Program-made: the position numbers and the translations under genes | Shown here: one piece after another, positions 1 through 12,500 of the stretch | How positions within the stretch are numbered: position 1 is the stretch's first letter | How the letters are laid out: every line of letters begins with the position of its first letter | Assembly (NCBI RefSeq): GCF_025860405.1 | Contig: NZ_CP063785.1 | Location: 5,581,390-5,645,389, forward strand | Length of the DNA: 64,000 bases | Origin: Tolypothrix sp. PCC 7712 | GTDB taxonomy: Bacteria; Cyanobacteriota; Cyanobacteriia; Cyanobacteriales; Nostocaceae | Direction: 5' to 3' | Notes under the pieces: generated by a model | Databases searched by the model: none | Seen by the model: the letters and a program-made list of their open reading frames with translations, nothing else | What the model was told of the DNA's origin: nothing

Positions 1-1227
<1,227 letters not shown>

Positions 1228-1348
1228 TAGGGAGACCTACCCAACTTTGAAATCAATTGCAAACAGTCAATAGAGACAAAGATGGTCTACTCTAGGTCGG
1301 TCGCAGGTATAGTGAAGGCTTTCAAACTATAGAGAGGTTCTCAATTAT

Positions 1349-1422
<74 letters not shown>

Positions 1423-1509
1423 CCTGAACAAGTAAAAAGAGCAAAGTAAAAAGTAAAAAGAAAGTGTAAATTCTTTTGAATTTTTCCTTTAAACTTTTAC
1501 CTTGTGGAT

Positions 1510-1582
1510 GGGGGTTTAGCTCAGTTGGTAGAGCGCCTGCTTTGCAAGCAGGATGTCAGCGGTTCGAGTCCGCTAACCTCCA
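1510..1582 (+). tRNA. trnA: tRNA-Ala (TGC)
   Basis: A 73-base cloverleaf inside the rRNA spacer. The acceptor stem GGGGGTT pairs with AACCTCC with one G-U pair. The anticodon loop TTTGCAA gives TGC, and the T-arm has GGTTCGAGTCC. CCA is not encoded. It follows tRNA-Ile, the standard order in cyanobacterial spacers. Confidence 0.97.
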
Positions 1583-1758
1583 CATGATATCTGTTGTGAC
1601 AGCAGCAAAAGTGAATATATCACAGGTAAAAATTAGCCAAAAGTGATAGAGTGAGTAGTTTTTGTGTTCATAGCAGAGAATGTGGTAAGATAAGAGATTG
1701 TGGGTAAATTCAGCAATTGACGTCAAAAAGAGTCAAACTGCTGGAAATAGTCCAGCCA

Positions 1759-1778
1759 GAACCTTGAAAACTGCATAG
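1759..1778 (+). promoter_or_regulatory. boxA-like antitermination motif of the rRNA spacer
   Basis: GAACCTTGAAAACTGCATAG lies about 140 bases before the 23S start. This matches the conserved cyanobacterial spacer boxA, which is thought to recruit the Nus antitermination complex. The match to the spacer motif is seen; the function is from established knowledge. Confidence 0.7.
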
Positions 1779-1916
1779 TAACGCGAAAAATAGCAGGCAG
1801 ACGAAATTTCAAGTAATGAGTGCTGAGTGCTGAGTGCTAAGTGTAAAACACAAAGGCTCCCATGAAAGTAGTCAGGAAAGAGAAAGAGTTTGCAGATGTG
1901 AAACCAAATGTATTGT

Positions 1917-4742
<2,826 letters not shown>

Positions 4743-4834
4743 ATCAATCATTGGTTATTTCGCGTTACTTGCAGTCTTCAGGGTTTTGTTGACAGTTAAC
4801 TGTTAACCGTTAACCGTCAACCAACCACAAGTTT

Positions 4835-4952
4835 TCCTGGTGTCTATTGCGCTGTGGAACCACACTGACTCCATCCCGAACTCAGAGGTGAAACGCTGCT
4901 GCGGCCACGATAGTCTAGGGGTTGCCCTACGCCACAATAGCTCGATGCCAGG
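4835..4952 (+). rRNA. rrf: 5S ribosomal RNA
   Basis: About 118 bases, 90 bases after 23S. The terminal stem pairs CCTGGTGTC at the 5' end with the GCCAGG region at the 3' end. The conserved core CCATCCCGAACTCAGAGGTGAAAC is recognisable. The ends are approximate. Confidence 0.95.
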
Positions 4953-4976
4953 TCTATTCATGAAACAACACAAATT

Positions 4977-5010
4977 GCCTCTCCAATAACATAAGGAGGG
5001 GCTTTTTGTT
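4977..5010 (+). terminator. rRNA operon terminator
   Basis: The inverted repeat GCCTCTCC / GGAGGGGC is separated by a 10-base loop and followed by TTTTTGTTTT. It is a strong Rho-independent hairpin about 25 bases after 5S. Confidence 0.85.
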
Positions 5011-5424
5011 TTATAGCCATAGCCATGTTCTTTAGGACTTTAAGAGGATGTTTGAAAAGTCGGTCAGGCAGTAAAAAAGCCCTCAGGGCGTCATCCCTCT
5101 TTTGTTACCTTCGGCAGAGAATAATCCCCAAAGGGGCGTAAAGGGCGATCGGTTTTGTTGGAGTGGTTGAGTTCACAAGAATAATGCTGAGGGAAAAAAT
5201 GCTACTTTACAGGGTCGATGTGTACTGTTTTTTTTTAGTCATGCTCATGTGAGATTATATTTTGTGTGATGTCTCGTTTGATGTCTGTGTTGCTATTTGC
5301 ACCTTGCTTGAGGCGATCGCCTAGCGATAATCATGCTACAATCGCATAGGATATGTTATAACATTTCTTCAAATTCACAGGTTTTAGATAAACAAAAGAT
5401 ACTTCAATCTGTGGATCAATAGCT
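5011..5424. other. intergenic region, no gene seen
   Basis: No open frame with recognisable similarity. It contains a HIP1 octamer near 5312 and presumably the promoter of tRNA-Ser. I see nothing else I can support. Confidence 0.5.
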
Positions 5425-5509
5425 GGAGAGGTGGCAGAGTGGTTGAATGCGACGCACTCGAAATGCGTTTTGGGGCAACTCAACGGGGGTTCGAATCCCC
5501 CCCTCTCCG
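5425..5509 (+). tRNA. trnS: tRNA-Ser (CGA)
   Basis: An 85-base class II tRNA with a long variable arm. The acceptor stem GGAGAGG pairs with CCTCTCC. The anticodon stem ACGCA/TGCGT holds the loop CTCGAAA, giving anticodon CGA. The T-arm has GGTTCGAATCC. CCA is not encoded. A transposase remnant lies about 140 bases downstream. Confidence 0.95.
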
Positions 5510-5646
5510 TTTTACTACCGCCAGGGTGGTTTCATACAAAGAAAGAAAAAACTCTATCGAGTTGATGGGAGAGCGCGCGTTGTGTTTGAGGAATAGTTCG
5601 GAAACCGAGTGTGCGCGCGATCGCTCCGGAAAAAGTTGTGTAAAAT

Positions 5647-5775
5647 AGACCAATTCACAGGGGTATTGCCACCACGGCATGGTGGAAAGTCTTCTTTGAA
5701 TGTGACATCTCTTACCCAATGGAGTCGATTTTCGATTCTCCAATGCCCTTGAATGTCGGCAAGTAACTGTTGATC
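5647..5775 (-). pseudogene. ISAs1-type transposase C-terminal remnant
   Basis: On the minus strand an open stretch of about 43 codons reads with GHWRIENRLHWVRDVTFKED, the catalytic-Glu region of ISAs1-family transposases (family form: GHWxIENxLHWVLDVxFxED). No start, no DDE aspartates and no inverted repeats are seen, so only a fragment of the mobile element survives. It lies between tRNA-Ser and the rpaA terminator. It has no function, and its extent beyond the conserved block is uncertain. Confidence 0.7.
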
Positions 5776-5824
5776 TGAGAAATATTAGACCTCTTGCAAA
5801 AGTGCTTTTTGAAAGAGGGGTAAT

Positions 5825-5860
5825 AAAAAACCCACACCTGACCGGGTGGGTAGGTGTGGG
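5825..5860 (-). terminator. rpaA terminator
   Basis: CCCACACCT (5831-5839) pairs with AGGTGTGGG (5852-5860). On the minus strand the hairpin is followed by a run of T (AAAAAA on the + strand at 5825-5830). It begins a few bases after the rpaA stop codon. Confidence 0.85.
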
Positions 5861-5864
5861 TAGG

Positions 5865-6608
5865 TTATTCAACCACTGATGTTGAAGCTCCTTCAGCAGA
5901 TGAAGGTACGCTAGGTAATTCAAGACAATATCCTGCTCCGTATACTGTCTTGATATAGCGGGGATGACGGGGATCTGGTTCGAGTTTGGTTCTTAAGTGG
6001 CGAATATGAACTCGAATTGTCTCAATGTCATCGTCTGGATCGTAACCCCAAACTTCCCGCAGGATTTCGCTAGGAGAAACTGTCTGTCCGTGGCGCTGGA
6101 GCAAGCAATGAAGTAACTCAAATTCCAAGTGAGTCAGTTTAACTGTCTCATGAAACCATATGGCCTCAAATCTTTCGGGAACGAGGGTAAGCGGGCCATA
6201 ATTCAGAATTTCGCTATGCTTTGCTGCTTGAGGAATACGATCGGTGCGCCGCAAAAGCGCTCGCACTCGTGCCAGCATTTCTTCAACTTCAAAGGGCTTG
6301 GTAAGGTAGTCATCAGCTCCAGCATTGAAGCCTTCTACCTTATCTTGTGTTTGGCTTAAAGCCGTCAACATTAACACAGGAATTTCAGCGGTGCGCTCGT
6401 CCCGACGCAGCCGTTGGCAAACAGTAAATCCATCTACCCTGGGCAACATCAAATCGAGCATGATCAAGTCTGGTTGTAGCTGGAGAGCTAGCGCTTGACC
6501 TTTTATTCCATCTTCCGCTTGACTAACATCGTAGCCAGCCATTTCCAAGTTGACGGCAACGAGTTCTGAAATTGCTGGGTCATCGTCTATGACAAGAATC
6601 CTCGGCAT
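5865..6608 (-). CDS. rpaA: OmpR-type response regulator RpaA
   Basis: A 247-residue two-domain response regulator. The receiver domain (about 1-120) has the acidic pair near D8-D10, phosphoacceptor D52 in MLDLMLP, and the conserved T and K (TKPFEVEEML). The OmpR/PhoB winged helix (about 145-235) ends with RTKLEPDPRHPRYIKTVYG. The whole sequence closely matches my recollection of cyanobacterial RpaA, the output regulator of the circadian clock, which acts with the SasA kinase and controls dusk genes and phycobilisome energy coupling. It is monocistronic, with its own terminator. The closest alternative would be the paralogue RpaB, but the QTQDKVEGFNAGADDYLTKP stretch favours RpaA. Confidence 0.9.
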   Translation of the reverse strand: MPRILVIDDDPAISELVAVNLEMAGYDVSQAEDGIKGQALALQLQPDLIMLDLMLPRVDGFTVCQRLRRDERTAEIPVLMLTALSQTQDKVEGFNAGADDYLTKPFEVEEMLARVRALLRRTDRIPQAAKHSEILNYGPLTLVPERFEAIWFHETVKLTHLEFELLHCLLQRHGQTVSPSEILREVWGYDPDDDIETIRVHIRHLRTKLEPDPRHPRYIKTVYGAGYCLELPSVPSSAEGASTSVVE

Positions 6609-6763
6609 TCTTAAAAAATTATTACTACTTATTAAGGATAAATAAGAACCTTTGGTAGATACAAAGATTTCTGTATTGATTATAAAAAAGATTTGAAATA
6701 TAACATAAATCTTAAAATAAACAAGCTGAAGAAATCTCCCTCAATGTACACGAAAGACTCTAT

Positions 6764-7825
6764 ATGATGTGTTACGCTCCCTACAATCCGCCTTGGTTCC
6801 TACAAAATGGTATAGCAATGACTGTATACACCGCTTTGTGGGGAATTCGTTATTGGGAAAGTACAATTAAAAATCCCGAGCCGCAATATCATAAAACAGT
6901 TTTGACTGGTGGGCAAGATGTACCAATTTTTTGTTGGGTAGCGATACCAAAAAATGCTCATAGTACGATTATTGGCACTTATGGTATTACAGGAGAGTTA
7001 GGTACGCAATGGTTTTTAAGAATTCTCGGACGTAAAGCTTACGCCGAAGGATATGCTGTGGTGTTATTTGATTGGCGCGCTCATGGCAAAACAGCTGATT
7101 TGTCACCAACTTTGATGTCCGATGGGTTGTATGAGGGGGAAGATTTCGTCCGTCTAGCCGCGGCGGCTGCGGCAATGGGATGTCCAAAGAACTTTTGGTT
7201 TGTGGGGTTTTCCTTAGGGGGACAATTGGCGCTGTGGGGTTTAAAAGCTGCTATGGAGTTAAGTAGTAGGGATCAAGATTTAGGAATCACAGCCAGTCAT
7301 ATTGGCGGTGCTGCGGTTATTTGCCCAAATTTGGATTCTACACGATCGCTAGCTTATTTACTTCAATATCCCTTTGGTAGGTATTTAGAGGCTAATATAG
7401 CCCGAAAATTAGAACAACTGGCATGGCAGATCCATGATGCTCATCCTGGTAGCCTCGATCCAGCAGCGATTAAACGGGCAAAGAGCATCTGGAATTTTGA
7501 TCGGGAACTGGTAATTGAAAAATTAGGTTTTTCTTCTGTGGAAGCTTATTACCAAGCTAGTAGTCCTTTGCAGTTTCTACCACATCTCTCAAAACCCACA
7601 TTGATTATCTATGCGGCTGATGACCCATTTTTTGACCCAGAAATTATTCCTGATTTAGAAGCTGCTTGTACTAACAATTCAATGATAGATTTGATGCTCA
7701 CCCGCTACGGTGGACATATTGGCTACCTGAATAGTGCCAAAGGTCAGCTTCAAGCCCAAGATTCAGACCCTTGGTGGGCTTGGAATAGGGTTTTGCAGTG
7801 GATTGAGCAGCAGAGGAAAGAATAG
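6764..7825 (+). CDS. YheT-like alpha/beta hydrolase
   Basis: A 353-residue cytosolic-type alpha/beta hydrolase resembling the YheT/COG0429 group. The nucleophile elbow is GFSLGG near residue 149. The likely acid is the Asp pair in YAADDPFF near 287, and the likely catalytic His is in YGGHIGYLN near 325. The first ATG at 6764 is followed at once by another at 6767, and no strong ribosome binding site is seen for either. It is divergent from rpaA, with about 155 bases between them. The substrate is unknown; the family includes esterases and lipases of unclear physiological role. Confidence 0.75.
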   Translation: MMCYAPYNPPWFLQNGIAMTVYTALWGIRYWESTIKNPEPQYHKTVLTGGQDVPIFCWVAIPKNAHSTIIGTYGITGELGTQWFLRILGRKAYAEGYAVVLFDWRAHGKTADLSPTLMSDGLYEGEDFVRLAAAAAAMGCPKNFWFVGFSLGGQLALWGLKAAMELSSRDQDLGITASHIGGAAVICPNLDSTRSLAYLLQYPFGRYLEANIARKLEQLAWQIHDAHPGSLDPAAIKRAKSIWNFDRELVIEKLGFSSVEAYYQASSPLQFLPHLSKPTLIIYAADDPFFDPEIIPDLEAACTNNSMIDLMLTRYGGHIGYLNSAKGQLQAQDSDPWWAWNRVLQWIEQQRKE

Positions 7826-7983
7826 AGATTATTTTAAAACCAAAATTTTGAAGTTAGTGAACTTAAAACAAAAAATATATAGCAGATTGCAAGTTGGTGA
7901 GGTACAGATAATTGTAAGGGCATGTCCCGAAGCGCGTACCTCATTTGCCTGAAATACTCTGTATCAAGTTATACCACCATCTC

Positions 7984-8757
7984 ATGCAGCAGTCAACTCA
8001 AGACAATAACCGCGATTTTCTCCGCCAGATTGTCACCCTAGTTGCAATTATTGGCGCTTTTGTAGTGAACGTATTATCAAATATTTTTCCGATGAATGGG
8101 CTGAGTATTGGGCAAATTTCCAATACTTTGTTCAAAAATGTCTTGATTATCCCTGCCAACTATGCATTTGCGATTTGGGGATTGATTTATCTTGGTTTAT
8201 TTGCTTTTGGTATTTACCAATTTTTACCCAGCCAGAAATATGATTCTGATTTACGCAATACAGGATATTTCTTAGTTATTGCCTCTATTGCTCAAAGTAT
8301 TTGGGTATACCTATTTCTATCTAGGCTGTTTGTCTTTTCTGTTGTAGCAATGTTGTTGATTTTGCTACCTCTAATTGTCATATATCTGCGATTAGATATT
8401 GGTAACCAACTTGCACCTAGACAAAAAAAGTGGTTTATCTACCGACCTATTAGCATTTATCTCAGTTGGATTAGTGTAGCAACTATTGTTAATGTTGCCT
8501 GTGCTTTATATTTTCAAAGTTGGAATGGTTGGGGTATTTCTGGGGAAATTTGGACTGCGATTTTGTTGTTCATAGCAACTGTAATTGCTGTAGTTATTGT
8601 TATGCAACGCCAAGACATTGCTTATACTGGAGTCACGGTATGGGCAATCTTGGCGATCGCTATCAAGCACTGGAATAATCCTCTACTTAGAAATGTGGCT
8701 TTAGCTTTGATAATTGCCCTTGTTTTGATTACTATATTTAAGATTAGCCGTAATTAA
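7984..8757 (+). CDS. TspO/MBR-like tryptophan-rich membrane protein
   Basis: A polytopic membrane protein of about 257 residues with at least six to seven hydrophobic segments. It has scattered Trp residues and the stretch NYAFAIWGLIYLGL near residue 46, typical of tryptophan-rich sensory/TspO-related proteins in bacteria. An upstream in-frame TTG at 7945 exists, but ATG at 7984 gives the more plausible start (MQQSTQ). It sits about 160 bases after the hydrolase on the same strand. TspO proteins bind tetrapyrroles or related ligands; whether this divergent member does is not shown. Confidence 0.6.
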   Translation: MQQSTQDNNRDFLRQIVTLVAIIGAFVVNVLSNIFPMNGLSIGQISNTLFKNVLIIPANYAFAIWGLIYLGLFAFGIYQFLPSQKYDSDLRNTGYFLVIASIAQSIWVYLFLSRLFVFSVVAMLLILLPLIVIYLRLDIGNQLAPRQKKWFIYRPISIYLSWISVATIVNVACALYFQSWNGWGISGEIWTAILLFIATVIAVVIVMQRQDIAYTGVTVWAILAIAIKHWNNPLLRNVALALIIALVLITIFKISRN

Positions 8758-9564
8758 AGACAGGTGTATAAATGGGGCATAATTTTAATAGTTTTGTAGG
8801 ATGAGCATCTTGCTAGCAATTTGTATTTATAAGCCAGGTAAGATGCACAACACAATAATTATCTATAAATTCAGCAATGCCGAATTTTAATTAAACAGGT
8901 TGAGATACTGAACTGTAATATTTAGGTGCTGAAGCAAATTATTCTGTAACTAAATCCTTGCGTAGAAAAGTTTATACCAATTCAAATAATGTTGGCAATA
9001 CATCAATATATTCTAGAGGGCAAGGCAATGCCTTGCCCCTACAATCTGTCGCATTTTTGCAAATTGGTATCATTACAGATGTAGTATTAAATTTAATCTA
9101 TTATTTTATTATCCTTATTGTTTTCTTAACCAGTCAGTGAATATATTGTTCAGACTAGTTAAGTTGGGTATATTTTAACTATTTGTTTTATCTAACTTAT
9201 ATTTTTCTTAATCTTGCACAGACAATATGATTAGCGATAAGGCAATCATCACGATTTAGATGCATTGCCTATATCAAGACAAAGTTTTACAGGGAATTAG
9301 TTTAGTGATATCTCAATTATGGTGACTTTAGTAGATAAGTTTCTAGAGTTAATTGCTACGTTCAATAAATGACATATTTGAACTTAAAAACTATTAGCTT
9401 TGGCTCTGAAACATATTCAAGTTAGTAGCTTGAATATGAATAATGCTAGTCAGTTTTTTGTGCTTAATTAAACGATTTTCCGGATAGGAGAAAGGGTGCA
9501 TCAACCTTTTCTAGATATTACTTATTGAATCAGTAAATCTTGCAATCATAAATTGAGGAAATTC
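8758..9564. other. intergenic region with one MITE-like repeat
   Basis: About 800 bases between the TspO-like gene and the first RTX gene. The MITE-like element at 8974-9070 is listed separately. The rest is AT-rich, with no coding stretch I can support. It probably holds the promoter of the RTX phosphodiesterase. I looked for a Pho box and found no convincing tandem array. Confidence 0.5.
8974..9070. repeat. MITE-like element with ATACCAATT ends
   Basis: Terminal inverted repeats ATACCAATT (8974-8982) and AATTGGTAT (9062-9070) flank about 80 bases. The centre holds the perfect palindrome AGGGCAAGGCATTGCC-type core (GGGCAAGGCAATGCCTTGCCC near 9018). It has no coding capacity. Such small palindromic elements are common between genes in Nostocales. 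Confidence 0.6.
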
Positions 9565-12500
9565 ATGGCTAATACACCATTCGATACAACTCAACCTGCT
9601 CAAGTGAAGGGTTTGGGCGGTTATACCGTTAACCCAATTTTTACTGTTGGTGAAACCATAGATGGTTATACTCCACCAGGAATTCTCGATGGTGCAGGTG
9701 CTTATAAACTGAATGACACCACGGTTCGAGTACTGGTTAACCACGAAGTAGCTAACAATGTGGGCTATGCTTACACCCTCAAAAGTGGTGCTTCTTTACC
9801 GGGTGCGCGCATTAGCTATTTTGATATTGATAAGCGCACTCTGCAAATAGTTGATTCTGGTCTAGCTTTTGACACAATTTACAACCGCGCAGGGAAGGTT
9901 GTAGAGAAGGCTGCTGACTTAGAATTTGCAGGTCTGAACCGCTTTTGTTCCGCACAATTGGTAGAAGCTAATCAGTTTGGCGCTGGTTTGGGATTTAGCG
10001 ATCGCATTTATTTTACTGGCGAAGAAACCGATGGTGGTACCCAGTTTGCCCTAGATACTGCTACTAATTCACTCTGGGCTGTACCTTGGATGGGTCGGGC
10101 GGCTTGGGAAAATGTCACTGAGCTGAACACAGGCCGCACTGATAAAGTAGCTTTATTAGTCGGTGACGATCGCGGCCCGGCTCCCTTAATTCTGTATGTT
10201 GGCGATAAGAATGCTAAGGGTGACGGTAGCTTTCTAGATCGCAATGGACTAGCTCAAGGAAAACTATACGTTTGGGTAGCTGACGATCCAGCAGATGTTT
10301 CTGACCCGATTGAAGCAGATGCAAGAGACTTTCAAGGTAGTGGAAAAAGTCGCGCTGGTAAGTTTGTGGAGATTGACTACTACCGCCCTGACTTAGCAGA
10401 TACCGCTAAAGATGGTGCAGATGCAGATACCAGTATCCAAAATGAACTGGGTTATGATGCTCAAGGTTTTGCTACCCAAGCTCAACAAGATGCGCTGGCT
10501 AAGGAAGTCAAAGCTTTCTTATTCTCTCGTCCGGAAGATGTCGCCACTAACCCGGCTGATGGGACTCAAGCAGTATTGGCTTCTACTGGTCGTACAGGTT
10601 TATTTAATGATGTTGATACCTGGGGTACAACCTACAAAGTTGATGTTGATTTCGGTAGCAACCAAATCACAGCTAAAATCGATATCCTCTATGACGGGAA
10701 TGATCCAGGTAACAAAGATTTCGGTTTGCGTAGCCCCGACAACCTAGACTGGGCTGATAATGGCAAAATCTATATCCAAGAAGACCGCGCCATTGGTGCA
10801 GACTTATTTGGTGCAACTTCAAAACAAGAAGCCTCAATCTGGCGCATTGACCCCGCAGCTACTAACCCAGCCGCAACCGCAACCCGTGTCGCGCAAATTG
10901 ATCGTTCTGCTGTACCCTCCGGTCAAACCGACTCTAGTCCCACAGATTTGGGTAACTGGGAATCCTCTGGTATCCTTGATGTTTCTACACTGTTTGACTA
11001 CGATCCCGGCGAACTACTACTTTTTGATGTGCAAGCGCACAGCCTTCGGGATGGTGCAATTATTAATGTTCCTGGTGTCGATACCAATAAAAATGGCAAG
11101 ATTGAGCGTGAAGATAACCTGGTAGAAGGCGGTCAACTAGCTTTCCTGATTGCTCCTAATGCTGTTCCTAAAGTTGAGTTAGTGGGGTTTGCTTCTCTCC
11201 CTGCTGATACCTTCGCGGAAGGCCCGGCTTCTGGTAAGGGAATTTCTGCCAATGGGAGAACCGGGCCTTTCCCAGGACAACCAGTACAAGGTTTGAGTGG
11301 CGTACAATTCGCTAACAATAACTCTTTCTACTTCCTTTCAGACAATGGTTACGGCGCTAAAGATAACAGTGCAGACTTCTTGCTGCGTATCCAACGTCTA
11401 GACCCGAATTTTAAGGGAGCGGAAAATGGCGATGGTAGCGTCAAGTTTTTAGACTTCATCCAACTTTCTGACCCAGATAAAAAGGTTCCTTTCAAAATTA
11501 CTAATGAAGGAACTACAGAAAGACTGCTAACTGGTGCAGACTTTGATGTTGAGTCATTGATTGTTGATCAAGATGGTAGTTTCTGGATTGGAGAAGAGTT
11601 TGGCCCCTACCTGCTACATTTTGACAGCACTGGTAAGTTATTAGAAGCTCCCATTGCGACACCCGACGAATTCAAGACTCTAGATGGGAAAGCACCAAAA
11701 GTTTTAGGCCATAGAGGTGCAAGCGGCTTTCGTCCAGAGCATACCCTGGAGTCATATAAACTAGCTATTGAGCAAGGCGCTGACTTTATTGAGCCTGACT
11801 TAGTAGTGACTAAAGATGGTGTGTTAATTGCTCGTCATGAACCTGCTTTAGCAATTTTGAATGCTGATGGCACTTTAAATACTGGCAATACCACCACCAA
11901 TGTAGCTGAGATTGCCAAATTTAGCGATCGCAAGAAAACAGTCACCCTAGATGGTACCCAAATTACAGGTTGGTTTGCTGAAGATTTCACTTTAGCGGAA
12001 ATCAAAGAATTAAAAGCAATTGAGCGTCTATCTTTCCGCGATCAATCCTACAACGGTCAATTGGAAATTCCTACCTTAAAGGAAATCATTGACTTAGTTA
12101 AGGATGTGGAAGCTAAGACTGGTAAAAAGATTGGCATCTATCCAGAAACCAAACATCCAACTTACACTGCTAAAGAAGCTACCTATGTAGGCACTGACAC
12201 CAAAATTAACCGGAATTTGGGTCAGATACTCATCGATACTTTGAAGGCAAATAACTTCACCGATCCTAACCGCATTTTCATCCAGTCTTTTGAAGTTGGC
12301 AACCTCAAAGAACTGCATGATGACATCATGCCTAAGGCTGGGGTAGATATCCCACTGATTCAACTTCTAGATGCAAGTGACATCGACATCAACGGTAAGT
12401 TGATTGAAAGTCAGCCTTATGACCTCAAAGTTAGTGGCGACAAACGCACATACGGCGATTTGCGAACCCCCGAAGGCTTGGCGGAAATAGCTAAATATGC

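Noticed and set aside
5480..5923. 147-residue minus-strand frame overlapping tRNA-Ser and the rpaA 3' end
   Set aside because: It covers a tRNA, a transposase remnant in another frame and the rpaA terminator, and shows no family resemblance.
8958..9140. 60-residue frame between the TspO-like and first RTX genes
   Set aside because: It reads through the MITE-like palindrome and has no recognisable similarity.
9181..9560. Possible Pho box before the first RTX gene (CTTAATCT-like octamers)
   Set aside because: No tandem octamers at the proper 11-base spacing are found. Regulation by phosphate is only inferred from the enzymes.
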